From NCBI RefSeq assembly GCF_910586915.1, contig NZ_CAJULN010000005.1, positions 69,045-133,044 on the forward strand: a stretch of 64,000 bases of DNA, given 5' to 3'. This document shows positions 26,497 through 36,464 of this stretch, piece after piece (position 1 is the first letter of the stretch; each line of letters opens with the position of its first letter). The translations under genes and the position numbers were made by a program. Source of the stretch: an uncultured Bacteroides sp. GTDB taxonomy: Bacteria; Bacteroidota; Bacteroidia; Bacteroidales; Bacteroidaceae. The notes under the pieces were generated by a model, which was not told the origin of the DNA, did not search any database, and was given only the letters and a program-made list of their open reading frames with translations.

Positions 26497-27051
26497 ATGA
26501 ATGACCAAATTAAACAGATAGCCGAACGCCTTCGCGGATTGCGCGAGGTGTTTGAACTGACTACCGCCGACATGGCACATAACTGTGACGTCCCCGTAGA
26601 AGAGTACCGCCTTGCAGAGACCGGCGAGTATGACATCTCCGTCAGTATGTTGCAAAAGATAGCGCGCACATATAACGTCTCGCTCGATACACTGATGTTC
26701 GGCGAAGAACCGAAAATGAGCAGCTATTTCGTAACCCGTGCCGGCAAAGGCGTCAGCATCGAACGTACGAAAGCCTACAAATACCAGTCGTTGGCTTCGG
26801 GCTTCATGAACCGCGTTGCCGACCCGTTCATCGTCACCGTCGAACCCAAAGCGAAAGACGAGCCTATACACTACAACCAACACACCGGACAAGAATTCAA
26901 CCTGGTGATTGAAGGCCGTATGCTTATCAATATCGAAGGCAAAGACATCATCCTCAATCAAGGCGACAGCATCTATTTCAATTCCAAACTCCCACATGGC
27001 ATGAAAGCGCTCGATGGCAAAACGTTACGTTTTCTGGCAGTAATTATGTAA
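26497..27051 (+). CDS. XRE-family regulator with C-terminal cupin sensor
   Basis: The 184-residue protein has an N-terminal Cro/C1-type helix-turn-helix (residues 5-62, LRGLREVFELTTADMAHNC to SVSMLQKIARTYNV). A cupin_2 barrel follows (about 105-182, HYNQHTGQEFNLVIEGRMLIN and GDSIYFNSKLPHGM). The His and Glu of the cupin metal site look present. Such regulators often sense a small metabolite and control the gene next to them. The ligand is unknown, but the acyl-CoA ligase gene that starts 9 bp downstream is the obvious target and suggests a carboxylic acid or its CoA ester. Confidence 0.9.
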   Translation: MNDQIKQIAERLRGLREVFELTTADMAHNCDVPVEEYRLAETGEYDISVSMLQKIARTYNVSLDTLMFGEEPKMSSYFVTRAGKGVSIERTKAYKYQSLASGFMNRVADPFIVTVEPKAKDEPIHYNQHTGQEFNLVIEGRMLINIEGKDIILNQGDSIYFNSKLPHGMKALDGKTLRFLAVIM

Positions 27052-27059
27052 TCAACATC

Positions 27060-28715
27060 ATGGTAGAAAGATTTTTATCACAGACCTCTTTCAGTTCGCA
27101 AGAGGACTTCAAGAAGAACTTCAAAATAAACGTTCCGGAAAACTTCAACTTCGGCTATGACGTGGTAGACGCCTGGGCTGCCGAGCAACCCGACAAAAAC
27201 GCACTGCTTTGGACAAACGACAAAGGCGAAAGCCGCCAGTTCTCATTTGCCGACATAAAGCGGTACACGGACATGACCGCCTCTTACTTCCAAAGCCTGG
27301 GCATCGGTCGCGGCGATATGGTGATGCTGATTCTGAAACGCCGCTACGAGTTTTGGTACAGTACCATCGCTCTACACAAATTGGGGGCAACGGTTATCCC
27401 CGCCACTCATCTGTTGACCAAAAAGGATATCGTCTACCGTTGCAACGCCGCCGACATCAAAATGATTGTGGCTGCCGGCGAAGGAATCATCCTGCAACAT
27501 ATCAAAGACGCTCTGCCCGACTGCCCCACTGTCGAAAAACTGATTAGCGTCGGACCGGAAATTCCCGAAGGCTTCGAAGACTTCCACCGGGGAATAGAGA
27601 ACGCCGCTCCATTCGTGCGCCCGAGACGTGCAAATACCAACGACGACATCTCGCTGATGTATTTCACATCCGGCACTACCGGCGAACCCAAAATGGTAGC
27701 ACACGACTTCACCTATCCGTTGGGACATATCGCCACAGGCAGCTTTTGGCACAACCTGGACGAAGAGAGCCTTCATCTCACCATTGCCGACACCGGTTGG
27801 GGAAAAGCCGTATGGGGAAAACTGTATGGGCAATGGATTGCCGGAGCCAACATCTTCGTGTATGACCACGAGAAGTTCACGCCTGCTGCCATCCTCGAAA
27901 TGATACAGAACCATCGCGTCACCTCTCTCTGCGCGCCGCCCACCATCTTCCGCTTCCTGATTCACGAAGACCTGATGAAGTTCGACCTCTCCTCACTCAA
28001 ATACTGCACCATCGCCGGAGAGGCTCTGAACCCCGCCGTATTCGAAACATTCAAGAAACTAACGGGTATCAAGCTGATGGAAGGCTTCGGACAGACGGAA
28101 ACAACCCTCACCGTAGCCACCATGCCGTGGATGGAGCCGAAACCAGGAAGTATGGGACTGCCCAACCCGCAATACGATGTAGACCTGATAGACTGCGAAG
28201 GTCGCTCGGTCGAAGCCGGAGAACAGGGCCAAATTGTTATCCATACAAGCAAAGGCAAGCCCCTCGGACTTTTCAAAGAGTACTATCGTGATGCGGAACG
28301 TACACGCGAAGCATGGCACGACGGTATCTATTACACAGGCGACGTTGCATGGAAAGACGAAGACGGCTATCTTTGGTTCGTAGGTCGTGCCGACGACGTT
28401 ATCAAAAGTTCCGGCTACCGCATCGGCCCCTTTGAAGTAGAAAGTGCCCTGATGACTCACCCCGCCGTTGTGGAATGCGCCATCACCGGAGTACCCGACG
28501 AGATTCGCGGGCAGGTAGTAAAAGCTACGATTGTGCTGTCGAAAGAGTACAAAGCACGTGCCGGAGAAGAACTGATTAAGGAGTTGCAGAATCATGTGAA
28601 GAAAGTAACTGCTCCTTATAAATATCCGCGCGTAATTGAATTTGTCAACGAGCTTCCCAAGACTATCAGTGGCAAGATTCGCCGTGTGGAAATCAGAAAA
28701 AACGACGAAAAATAA
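27060..28715 (+). CDS. AMP-forming acyl-CoA synthetase
   Basis: ANL-superfamily ligase of 551 residues that activates a carboxylate through an acyl-AMP. Motifs: the P-loop YFTSGTTGEPKM (about 198-209), GFGQTETT (A5), YYTGDVAWKDEDGYLWFVGR and DDVIKSSGYRIGP (A7-A8). The catalytic Lys is in PKTISGKIRR near the C-terminus. The layout is nearest to medium-chain or acetyl-type synthetases, and chain length cannot be read. It is co-transcribed with the cupin regulator and ends at a very strong hairpin. Confidence 0.92.
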   Translation: MVERFLSQTSFSSQEDFKKNFKINVPENFNFGYDVVDAWAAEQPDKNALLWTNDKGESRQFSFADIKRYTDMTASYFQSLGIGRGDMVMLILKRRYEFWYSTIALHKLGATVIPATHLLTKKDIVYRCNAADIKMIVAAGEGIILQHIKDALPDCPTVEKLISVGPEIPEGFEDFHRGIENAAPFVRPRRANTNDDISLMYFTSGTTGEPKMVAHDFTYPLGHIATGSFWHNLDEESLHLTIADTGWGKAVWGKLYGQWIAGANIFVYDHEKFTPAAILEMIQNHRVTSLCAPPTIFRFLIHEDLMKFDLSSLKYCTIAGEALNPAVFETFKKLTGIKLMEGFGQTETTLTVATMPWMEPKPGSMGLPNPQYDVDLIDCEGRSVEAGEQGQIVIHTSKGKPLGLFKEYYRDAERTREAWHDGIYYTGDVAWKDEDGYLWFVGRADDVIKSSGYRIGPFEVESALMTHPAVVECAITGVPDEIRGQVVKATIVLSKEYKARAGEELIKELQNHVKKVTAPYKYPRVIEFVNELPKTISGKIRRVEIRKNDEK

Positions 28716-28732
28716 ACAGACTCCTTAATAGA

Positions 28733-28783
28733 ACGAGGATATACATACATTTCCCAAACGGAATAGTGTATGTATATCCTCGT
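28733..28783 (+). terminator. Strong terminator after the acyl-CoA synthetase
   Basis: ACGAGGATATACATACA (28733-28749) and TGTATGTATATCCTCGT (28767-28783) form a perfect 17-bp stem with a 17-nt loop, followed by CTTTG. Between it and 28900 I see no gene. Confidence 0.85.
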
Positions 28784-28900
28784 CTTTGTATCCCCCACTA
28801 ACACACGAAATTCAGGAACCAAATCATCAGAAAACAGATATTGGGCAAACATCGGCACAGGTTTTTCTCCATCCGGTGTCTATAAATCAATATTTATACT

Positions 28901-28908
28901 TACATTTG
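28901..28908 (+). promoter_or_regulatory. -7 element for the PL8 operon
   Basis: TACATTTG matches TAnnTTTG and lies 38 bp before the lyase ATG. No clear -33 TTTG is seen. Confidence 0.55.
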
Positions 28909-28945
28909 CCACTATATTTATTACAACGTATCAAACCTCAATAAT

Positions 28946-31120
28946 ATGAGAATCACTTTCCACATCATTATCTTATTACTAACCGTCCAATTATTGACAA
29001 CCCACACGGCAGCAGCCAGTACAAACAACGGGACGCCGCACTCTCCCAATGACGTATTTGAAACATTAATGGAAAAGATAAGAACGGACTTCGCACAGAA
29101 TCCGCATATCGACAACATACTGCACAAGTACGATGACGGCAAAGGATGCTTTACCGACATAGACTACGGCCGTCGCGACCGCACCAACTGGGAACCCCTC
29201 ATCCACATAAACCGGCTCTACGATTTCGCCTTTGCCTACACGCATCCGCAGAATACATATTATCAGAACGAAGATATCTACAACAAGATAGTAAAAGGCT
29301 TGGAGTATTGGTACGAACGCAATCCGCACTGCAACAACTGGTGGTACAATCAGATTGCCGAACCGCAGAAAATCGGTATATTGCTTATACAGATGCGCAC
29401 CGGCAAAAAACAACTTCCTCCCGCACTGGAAACGAAAACCCTGCAACGCATACGCAAAGAAGGAGGACACCCCGCCAAATGGACAGGTGCCAACCGGACA
29501 GATATCGCCCTGCACTGGATTTACCGGTCGTGCCTGGAGAAAAACGAAACCGACCTGAAAACAGCCCTTGAAAATGCTTATAGCCCGATAGAATATACGG
29601 TCAAGGAGGGATTCCAGCATGATAACTCCTACTTCCAGCACGGTGTGCAACTTTATATCGGAGGATATGGCGATGAAATCCTGAAAGGAATCACCCAAGT
29701 AGCCATATACACGCAAGGAACCCCCTATGCATTGAGCGATGAAAAGATACAACTCCTCAGCAAATTCATGCGCGGAACTTACTACCAGACCATACGTGGA
29801 AAACATATGCTCTTCGACGTGCTCGGCAGAGGAATAAGTCGGAAAAACATTACCGACAAGAGTGCCACCGCCCTGTTTGCCCAACGGATGATTGTCTTAG
29901 ACCCGAAGCACGCCGATGAATACAAGGCTATCATCGCCCGCCTGGAAGGCGAGCAGCCTGCCGACTACAAGTTGCAACCGCTGCACACCCACTACTTCCG
30001 AGGCGACTATACCCTGCACGTACGCCCAGGATATACCTTCGACGTACGTATGGTATCCAACCGAACCATGCGTTGCGAATATGGCAACGGAGAAAATCTG
30101 AAAACGTATTTCATGTCAGACGGCTGTACCAATATAGTGACGCAAGGAGACGAATATGCAGGTATTTTCCCTGTATGGAACTGGTGCAGAATCCCCGGTA
30201 CCACTGCTCCGCAACTGGATACGATTCCAATGGCGCCGAGCGACTGGCAGACCAAAGGAACGTCGGTTTTTGCCGGCGGCGTATCCGACAGCCTCTACGG
30301 AGTGTCCGTCTACGACTATACAGACAACTATGCAGGTATCAACACTCAAGCTAAAAAGGCGTGGTTCTTCTTCGACAACGAAATAGTGTGCTTAGGAGCA
30401 GGAATCCATTCCTCTGCCCAAGCCCCTTTATACACCACTATCAACCAATGTCTGCTCAACAATACGCACATACTGTTGTCACAACGCAACAGACAGTCAA
30501 CCATTAAAGAAGGAGAATTCTTCCACGACTCACCCGACTGGATATGGCACAACGGAATCGGCTATCTCTTCCCTCAAGGGGGCAAGATATTCCTAAGCAA
30601 CCGGCAGCAAAGCGGCTCGTGGTACGACATTAACCGTACCCAGCCCAAAGAGATGCAACACCGGGATGTCTTCACACTCGGATTCGACCACGGAACCAAC
30701 CCTCGCAATAACTCTTACGCCTATATCATTGCCCCCGGAATAACTTCCCCCCGGCAGATGGAAACATACAACAAAAAGAATCCCGTCGAAATCATAGCCA
30801 ATACGGACACCATGCAGATTGTAAGACACAAGAAGCTGGGCATCTGGCAAATGGTATTCTACCGTGAAGGTACGTTCAGCCATAAGGACATCACCATACA
30901 GGTAGATAAGCCGTGTGCTTTAATTATCAAAAATATCTGCCGCGATCATGCAGAAATGCATATCGCCGACCCCGCACAAAAACAATCGTGTATCAAAGTA
31001 GACATATGCATCCCTAAAGTTTCAAAAAACATCCGAAGTATCTTGTGTGATTTCAAACATACAGCTCTCCGCGCCGGTGCATCTCAAAAATATCTTATTA
31101 CCCGTAATAAAACAAATTAA
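28946..31120 (+). CDS. Polysaccharide lyase family 8 (chondroitin/hyaluronan-type lyase)
   Basis: Cleaves uronic-acid-containing polysaccharides by beta-elimination. The 724 residues start with a signal peptide (about 1-24, HTAAAS). An alpha/alpha toroid (about 35-340) and beta-sandwich domains follow. The catalytic set is Asn183 (TGANRTD), His232 (YFQHGVQ), Tyr241 (GGYGDE) and Arg295 (LGRGIS). Their spacing of 49, 9 and 54 residues nearly equals that in Pedobacter chondroitinase AC (Asn175, His225, Tyr234, Arg288). The aromatic patch NNWWYNQIAEP (130-140) is the usual substrate cleft. PL8 also includes xanthan lyases, so the exact substrate is open. It is the first gene of a coupled operon: its TAA overlaps the next ATG by one base. 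No SusC/D pair is adjacent. Confidence 0.9.
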   Translation: MRITFHIIILLLTVQLLTTHTAAASTNNGTPHSPNDVFETLMEKIRTDFAQNPHIDNILHKYDDGKGCFTDIDYGRRDRTNWEPLIHINRLYDFAFAYTHPQNTYYQNEDIYNKIVKGLEYWYERNPHCNNWWYNQIAEPQKIGILLIQMRTGKKQLPPALETKTLQRIRKEGGHPAKWTGANRTDIALHWIYRSCLEKNETDLKTALENAYSPIEYTVKEGFQHDNSYFQHGVQLYIGGYGDEILKGITQVAIYTQGTPYALSDEKIQLLSKFMRGTYYQTIRGKHMLFDVLGRGISRKNITDKSATALFAQRMIVLDPKHADEYKAIIARLEGEQPADYKLQPLHTHYFRGDYTLHVRPGYTFDVRMVSNRTMRCEYGNGENLKTYFMSDGCTNIVTQGDEYAGIFPVWNWCRIPGTTAPQLDTIPMAPSDWQTKGTSVFAGGVSDSLYGVSVYDYTDNYAGINTQAKKAWFFFDNEIVCLGAGIHSSAQAPLYTTINQCLLNNTHILLSQRNRQSTIKEGEFFHDSPDWIWHNGIGYLFPQGGKIFLSNRQQSGSWYDINRTQPKEMQHRDVFTLGFDHGTNPRNNSYAYIIAPGITSPRQMETYNKKNPVEIIANTDTMQIVRHKKLGIWQMVFYREGTFSHKDITIQVDKPCALIIKNICRDHAEMHIADPAQKQSCIKVDICIPKVSKNIRSILCDFKHTALRAGASQKYLITRNKTN

Positions 31121-33597
31121 TGAAAACAACAATCAACTGTTTCCTTCCTTTCGGCCGATTGGAAGAAACTATGCAGACGGTTAAAGAATTGCGTGCATCT
31201 GCGCCGGTAGACAAAATTTATTTATTGGCTCCGCCAATGACCGATGTTTGCATCCCCGACTGCGAAGTTATCACTGTAGAGAATGTGCAATCCACACAAG
31301 CTATGCAAGCTATTGCCGCACACTCCGACAAGACATATACCTTGCTTTACACCAAACGCACTGCACTCAAAATGATTCCGTTTGCTCTCGAAAGAATGAC
31401 ACAAGTGATGGAAATGACACAGGCAGGTATGGTCTACGCCGATCATTATCGGAAAGTGGACGGTATACAGCAACCGGCTCCGGTCATCGACTATCAATCA
31501 GGCAGCCTGCGGGATGACTTTGATTTCGGTTCCGTATTGTTGTTTGACTCCAACGCTTTTAAGAACGCCCTAAAAGATACTGAAAAAGATTACCAATATG
31601 CCGGATTGTATGATTTGAGACTCAACATATCCCAAAAGAGTCAATTAATACATATCAACGAATATTTATATACGGAAGTAGAAAGCGACAAGCGCAAAAA
31701 TGACGAAAAGCAGTTTGATTATGTAAATCCTAAAAACCGTCAGATACAGATTGAAATGGAGCACGCCTGCACCTGTCATCTGAAGAAGATTGGCGGACTT
31801 TTAGATTTGGAGGCCAAGCCTGCCGACTTTACCGGTTACGACTTCGCCTACGAAGCTTCTGTCATTATTCCCGTACGTAACCGCATCCGTACCATTCGAG
31901 AAGCCGTCCGCTCGGCTTTAAGCCAACAGACTTCCTTTCCGTTCAATGTGATTGTTATCGACAACCACTCAACAGACGGCACCACCGAAGTTCTTCGCGA
32001 ACTAAGTGCCGACGAACGGCTGATTCATGTGATTCCCGACAACGATGACCTGAACATCGGCGGATGCTGGAATGTGGGTATCCACCATGAGAAATGCGGA
32101 AAATTCGCCGTCCAGCTCGACAGTGACGATATCTACAAGGACGAACATACGCTGCAAATCATTGTCGACACCTTTTACAAGGAGCAATGTGCTATGGTAA
32201 TCGGCACTTACATGATGACCGATTTCGATATGCACGAAATAGCACCGGGCATTATCGACCATAAAGAATGGACGCCGGACAACGGACGGAACAACGCTTT
32301 ACGTATCAACGGTTTGGGAGCTCCGCGTGCATTCTACACTCCCCTGCTCAGGGAAATCAAAGTGCCGAACACAAGCTATGGAGAAGACTATGCTCTTGGA
32401 CTGAGATTCTCGCGCGAGTACCGGATAGGCAGAATATACGATGTGATTTACCTTTGCCGCCGGTGGGAGGGAAACTCAGATGCTGCGTTACCTATTGAGA
32501 AAATCAACCAAAACAACCTGTACAAAGACCGGCTTCGCACATGGGAACTGGAACAACGCATCCGGCAACACGATACCACGCCAGAGAACATCTGCGAAGA
32601 AATCGAACAACTATACCAAAGACAAATCCTTTCATGGAAACTTGCCAAGGGAAACCATCAGGCTTTGGAGCAGTATCGGACACAGACAAAAATCATCGCC
32701 GATCTGATAGATGATACCTATATAGAAGCACAGTTGTTCCCGAACCCGAAGCGCATCCTGTCGACCACCGCACAGACAGATGCTACCTCCATCCAGTCAC
32801 GCCCTTGTTTCCTCTGCCAGACAAACCGCCCGCAGGAACAAGAGTGCCTCAACTACAGGAATTACCAGATATTGGTAAATCCCTATCCCATTTTCAAACA
32901 GCACCTCACCATCGTCGACAAAGAACACAAACCGCAATCCATAGCCGAACGTTTTGAGGACATGATGGATTTGACCAATGTCATGAGCGAGTATTTCCTC
33001 ATGTACAACGGTCCGGAATGTGGTGCTTCCGCTCCCGACCATGCTCATTTTCAAGCCTGCAGCAAGGGAGAGAGCTTAAGTGGAATGTGGTACGAAATCA
33101 GAAACGACTTCACGGTATTGACAGACAACGAAACGCTGAACATAACTTATGTAAGCGAACCGGTCAAATTAATCAATATTAAAGCAGACAGCAAGGAAAC
33201 AATGTCTGCCGCCTTCCATCAGATTTACGACATCTTGGCCGCCGACAGCAACGGCAAAGAACCCATGATGAATATTTTAGCCTGGTATGGGCTGGACAAC
33301 ACCAAAGAATATTTCGAAGAGGATTACGACAGCGAATTCGAGGAGGTAGCCGACCTTCCTTATAGTTGCCTTATCTTCTTACGCAGCAAACACCGTCCAG
33401 AGTGTTATTATGCGGAAGGAGACAAACAGATTCTCGTCAGTCCTGCCATCGGCGAAATGAACAGCATATTCCCGATTGTGCGTGAAGAAGATATGAAGAA
33501 ATTAACTCCTGAAAAGATTTATGAAATCTACAAAGAAGTATCCATATCCGAAGAAAAATCGCAAGAAATCACAGAACGCATCGAAGCCTTATTATGA
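31120..33597 (+). CDS. Fusion: GT2 glycosyltransferase with C-terminal HIT-like (DUF4922) domain
   Basis: The 825-residue protein has three parts. Residues 1-200 look like a degenerate GT-A fold (VDKIYLLAPP, AGMVYADHYRKVDG). Residues 245-470 are a GT2 domain with SVIIPVRNRIRTI, a DNHSTDGT loop and the metal-binding QLDSDDIY (334-337). From about 560 to 825 comes a HIT-superfamily domain of the DUF4922 kind, with CFLC (563-566) and the triad-like GASAPDHAHFQA (His641, His643, Gln645), as in GalT and GDP-hexose phosphorylases. One chain may therefore both make or release a nucleotide sugar and transfer the sugar. It overlaps the SpoIID-like gene by 4 bp. No signal peptide is seen, so it is cytoplasmic. 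Confidence 0.85.
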   Translation: MKTTINCFLPFGRLEETMQTVKELRASAPVDKIYLLAPPMTDVCIPDCEVITVENVQSTQAMQAIAAHSDKTYTLLYTKRTALKMIPFALERMTQVMEMTQAGMVYADHYRKVDGIQQPAPVIDYQSGSLRDDFDFGSVLLFDSNAFKNALKDTEKDYQYAGLYDLRLNISQKSQLIHINEYLYTEVESDKRKNDEKQFDYVNPKNRQIQIEMEHACTCHLKKIGGLLDLEAKPADFTGYDFAYEASVIIPVRNRIRTIREAVRSALSQQTSFPFNVIVIDNHSTDGTTEVLRELSADERLIHVIPDNDDLNIGGCWNVGIHHEKCGKFAVQLDSDDIYKDEHTLQIIVDTFYKEQCAMVIGTYMMTDFDMHEIAPGIIDHKEWTPDNGRNNALRINGLGAPRAFYTPLLREIKVPNTSYGEDYALGLRFSREYRIGRIYDVIYLCRRWEGNSDAALPIEKINQNNLYKDRLRTWELEQRIRQHDTTPENICEEIEQLYQRQILSWKLAKGNHQALEQYRTQTKIIADLIDDTYIEAQLFPNPKRILSTTAQTDATSIQSRPCFLCQTNRPQEQECLNYRNYQILVNPYPIFKQHLTIVDKEHKPQSIAERFEDMMDLTNVMSEYFLMYNGPECGASAPDHAHFQACSKGESLSGMWYEIRNDFTVLTDNETLNITYVSEPVKLINIKADSKETMSAAFHQIYDILAADSNGKEPMMNILAWYGLDNTKEYFEEDYDSEFEEVADLPYSCLIFLRSKHRPECYYAEGDKQILVSPAIGEMNSIFPIVREEDMKKLTPEKIYEIYKEVSISEEKSQEITERIEALL

Positions 33598-34916
33598 CAG
33601 AACCTCAAATAGCAGTCGGCATCCTTTCGGAAAAAGAGATTCGTTTCTCTTTTCCGGAAGTTTTCCTCTCTTCGGACGGAACATCAACCTCCGGAGCACA
33701 GCAAGCCGTTTGGCAGAAAGGGAAAATCCGTTGGCAGAACAAAGAGTACAACGAATTATCCTTCACTCCCCTACAGCGTGCTTCTTCTTTCTTTGAACTG
33801 CAAGACGTAACCATTGGCATCAACTTCCATTGGGAACGTAAAGAAATTCAACAATTTGCCGGAGAACTGAAGATTATTGTCGAGGGCAACCGGCTGACTG
33901 CTATCAATCTAATTCCTGTCGAAGAGTACCTCACCAATGTTATCTCATCGGAAATGAGTGCCACTGCTTCACTGGAACTGCTGAAAGCACACGCTGTCAT
34001 CTCCCGAAGCTGGCTGTTGAACAAATTGAAAACAGAAAAGGAAAAGCCGGCCAGTCCGGCTATTTCCCAATTCCCGATTCTCAATTCCCAACTACTCAAA
34101 TGGTACGACCACGAAGCCCACAAGCACTTTGATGTGTGTGCCGACGACCATTGCCAACGTTACCAGGGAATGACACGTGCTTCAACGCCGCAGGCTGTTG
34201 AGGCCGTTTCCGCCACACGGGGGGAAGTGCTGATGTACGAAGAGAAGATTTGCGACACACGCTTCTCCAAATGCTGCGGCGGTGCTTTCGAGGAGTTTCA
34301 AAACTGCTGGGAATACGTAAAGCATCCCTATCTCACCGGACAACGGGACAGTCGGACGGAACGCCGCCTGCCCGACCTGACCATAGAAACCGAAGCCGAC
34401 CAATGGATACGTACTTCGCCCGTTGCATTCTGCAACACACAGGACAAGAAGATGCTCAACCAGGTTTTAAACACCTACGACCAAGAAACAGCCGATTTCT
34501 ATCGATGGAAAGTCAGCTACTCCCAACAGGAATTGTCCGAACTGATTCACCGACGTTCGGGAATTGATTTCGGAAAAATCATAGATTTGATTCCCGTGGA
34601 AAGAGGAACCTCCGGCCGCCTTGTCCGGTTGAAGATAGTAGGAACGTTGCGTACGCTCACCATCGGGAAAGAGTTGGAAATACGCCGCACCCTATCCGCC
34701 TCCCATCTTTACAGTTCCGCCTTCGTTGTAGACAAGGAATACACGGAAGAAGAGCCTGAACTCCCCTCCCGCTTTATCCTTACCGGTGCGGGATGGGGGC
34801 ATGGAGTGGGGCTTTGCCAAATCGGCGCCGCCGTAATGGGAGAGCAGGGCTATACCTACGAAGAGATACTGTCGCACTACTACCCCGGCAGTACGATTGA
34901 GCGACCATATACCTAA
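33594..34916 (+). CDS. SpoIID/LytB-domain protein
   Basis: This 440-residue protein has the SpoIID core. LIPVEEYLTNVISSEMSATAS and LLKAHAVISRSWLLNKL include the catalytic-type Glu in the SEM segment. The C-terminal GAGWGHGVGLCQIGAAVMG and SHYYPGSTIER complete it. SpoIID is a lytic transglycosylase that cuts peptidoglycan lacking stem peptides. Around residues 165-260 is an insert with CADDHCQRY and CCGGAFEEFQNCWEY, giving several cysteines. No signal peptide is evident at this start, so localisation is uncertain. Overlap with the GT2 gene (ATGA) and a 15-bp gap to ampG indicate one transcript and a cell-wall role. Confidence 0.87.
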   Translation: MTEPQIAVGILSEKEIRFSFPEVFLSSDGTSTSGAQQAVWQKGKIRWQNKEYNELSFTPLQRASSFFELQDVTIGINFHWERKEIQQFAGELKIIVEGNRLTAINLIPVEEYLTNVISSEMSATASLELLKAHAVISRSWLLNKLKTEKEKPASPAISQFPILNSQLLKWYDHEAHKHFDVCADDHCQRYQGMTRASTPQAVEAVSATRGEVLMYEEKICDTRFSKCCGGAFEEFQNCWEYVKHPYLTGQRDSRTERRLPDLTIETEADQWIRTSPVAFCNTQDKKMLNQVLNTYDQETADFYRWKVSYSQQELSELIHRRSGIDFGKIIDLIPVERGTSGRLVRLKIVGTLRTLTIGKELEIRRTLSASHLYSSAFVVDKEYTEEEPELPSRFILTGAGWGHGVGLCQIGAAVMGEQGYTYEEILSHYYPGSTIERPYT

Positions 34917-34931
34917 AGTCAGACCGATACC

Positions 34932-36197
34932 ATGAAAACACCGACCTCAAAAAGGAACCCCTGGAGCTGGATTCCAACTCTTTACTTTGCCGAAGGGCTG
35001 CCTTTCGTAGCAGTAATGACCATTGCCGTCATCATGTACAAGCGCTTGGGATTGTCGAACAGTGAAATAACCCTTTACACCTCGTGGCTTTATCTCCCCT
35101 GGACAATCAAACCTCTATGGAGTCCTTTCGTCGATTTGATCAAGACGAAACGCACTTGGATTATCGCCATGCAGGGACTTATTGCCGCCGGATTTGCAGG
35201 AATTGCCTTTTTTATTCCCACGCCCCACTACGTACAGTCTACACTTGCCTTTTTCTGGCTCTTAGCGTTCAGTTCCGCCACGCACGACATTGCAGCAGAC
35301 GGTTTCTATATGCTTGGACTCAACAACAAAGAACAATCTTTCTTTGTAGGTATCCGCAATACATTCTACCGGCTTGCCAATATCTTCGGACAAGGAATTC
35401 TGGTGATGCTGGCAGGATGGCTGGAGACATCGCATAACAATATTCCCTTAGCCTGGAGCATTACGTTCTACCTGATGGCAGGAATATTTATCGCGCTCAC
35501 CCTCTATCACCGTTTCGTCCTCCCCCGCCCCGATTCCGACACCAGGCGCCCCGGCGTGGCAACAGGGGAGTTGCTGAAAAATTTCCTGCTAACCTTCGTC
35601 TCTTTCTTCAAGAAAAAACAGGTCGGACTTATGTTCTTCTTTCTGCTCACCTACCGGTTAGGAGAGTCGCAATTGGCCAAGATAGCCTCTCCTTTCCTGC
35701 TCGACGCTGCGGACAAAGGCGGCCTGGGATTATCTACGGCAATAGTCGGAATGATTTATGGCACGATAGGCGTCATCGCCCTGTTGGCCGGAGGGATTAT
35801 CAGCAGCTTCCTTGTTTCGCGAGACGGATTCAGAAAATGGTTACTCCCTATGGCCTTAGCTATCAACTTACCGGACATTTTGTATGTGTGGATGGCTGCC
35901 ACCACTCCGGACAACCCCATCTACATAGCCATTTGCGTTGCCATCGAGCAGTTGGGCTATGGATTCGGCTATACGGCCTATACACTTTATCTGATATACA
36001 TCGCGGAGGGTGAGCACAAGACGGCCCATTACGCCATCGGCACCGGATTTATGGCACTTGGAATGATGTTGCCGGGAATGCCCGCAGGATGGCTACAGGA
36101 GCAACTCGGATACACTAATTTCTTCATTTGGGTGTGTATCTGCACAATACCCGGTATTGCCGCTTCGCTTATGATTCGCAAGCAAATAGAGAGATAA
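34932..36197 (+). CDS. AmpG-like MFS permease (muropeptide import)
   Basis: Twelve-helix major facilitator of 421 residues. The opening LYFAEGLPFVAV and the SATHDIAADGFYML segment resemble AmpG, which imports GlcNAc-anhydroMurNAc peptides for cell-wall recycling. Late helices carry GYGFGYTAYTLYLIYIAEG. The link to muropeptides is from family similarity and from its place after the SpoIID-like gene. Together these two suggest release and uptake of wall fragments. It is the last gene of the operon and is followed after about 270 bp by a terminator hairpin. Confidence 0.87.
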   Translation: MKTPTSKRNPWSWIPTLYFAEGLPFVAVMTIAVIMYKRLGLSNSEITLYTSWLYLPWTIKPLWSPFVDLIKTKRTWIIAMQGLIAAGFAGIAFFIPTPHYVQSTLAFFWLLAFSSATHDIAADGFYMLGLNNKEQSFFVGIRNTFYRLANIFGQGILVMLAGWLETSHNNIPLAWSITFYLMAGIFIALTLYHRFVLPRPDSDTRRPGVATGELLKNFLLTFVSFFKKKQVGLMFFFLLTYRLGESQLAKIASPFLLDAADKGGLGLSTAIVGMIYGTIGVIALLAGGIISSFLVSRDGFRKWLLPMALAINLPDILYVWMAATTPDNPIYIAICVAIEQLGYGFGYTAYTLYLIYIAEGEHKTAHYAIGTGFMALGMMLPGMPAGWLQEQLGYTNFFIWVCICTIPGIAASLMIRKQIER

Positions 36198-36464
36198 AAG
36201 AAGGTATCGAAGCGCTGTTTTCACCCGTCCCATCACTGATTTGCAGCGCATATATGTCCAATACGCAGAGAAGGTCTGATAGATGGCCTCATTAAGCTAG
36301 TTGATTTTCAGCGATATACTTCCCAAAATAGCAAATCCTAAAGAGAAGGTTATATGGAGGTCGTAAATAAGCCAACTAACTGCAAGTAATAGGTATATAA
36401 TTCTTTTGAAGATAAATCTCTAAAATATAACATCTTTCAAAGATGTATTATGCATAGACATTAA
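36198..36464. other. AT-rich intergenic stretch before the restriction-modification island
   Basis: No gene seen. A 17-bp palindrome ACATCTTTCAAAGATGT lies at about 36430-36446. Base composition changes from the GC-richer ampG gene to AT-rich sequence inside this stretch, which may mark the left edge of an acquired segment. Confidence 0.5.
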
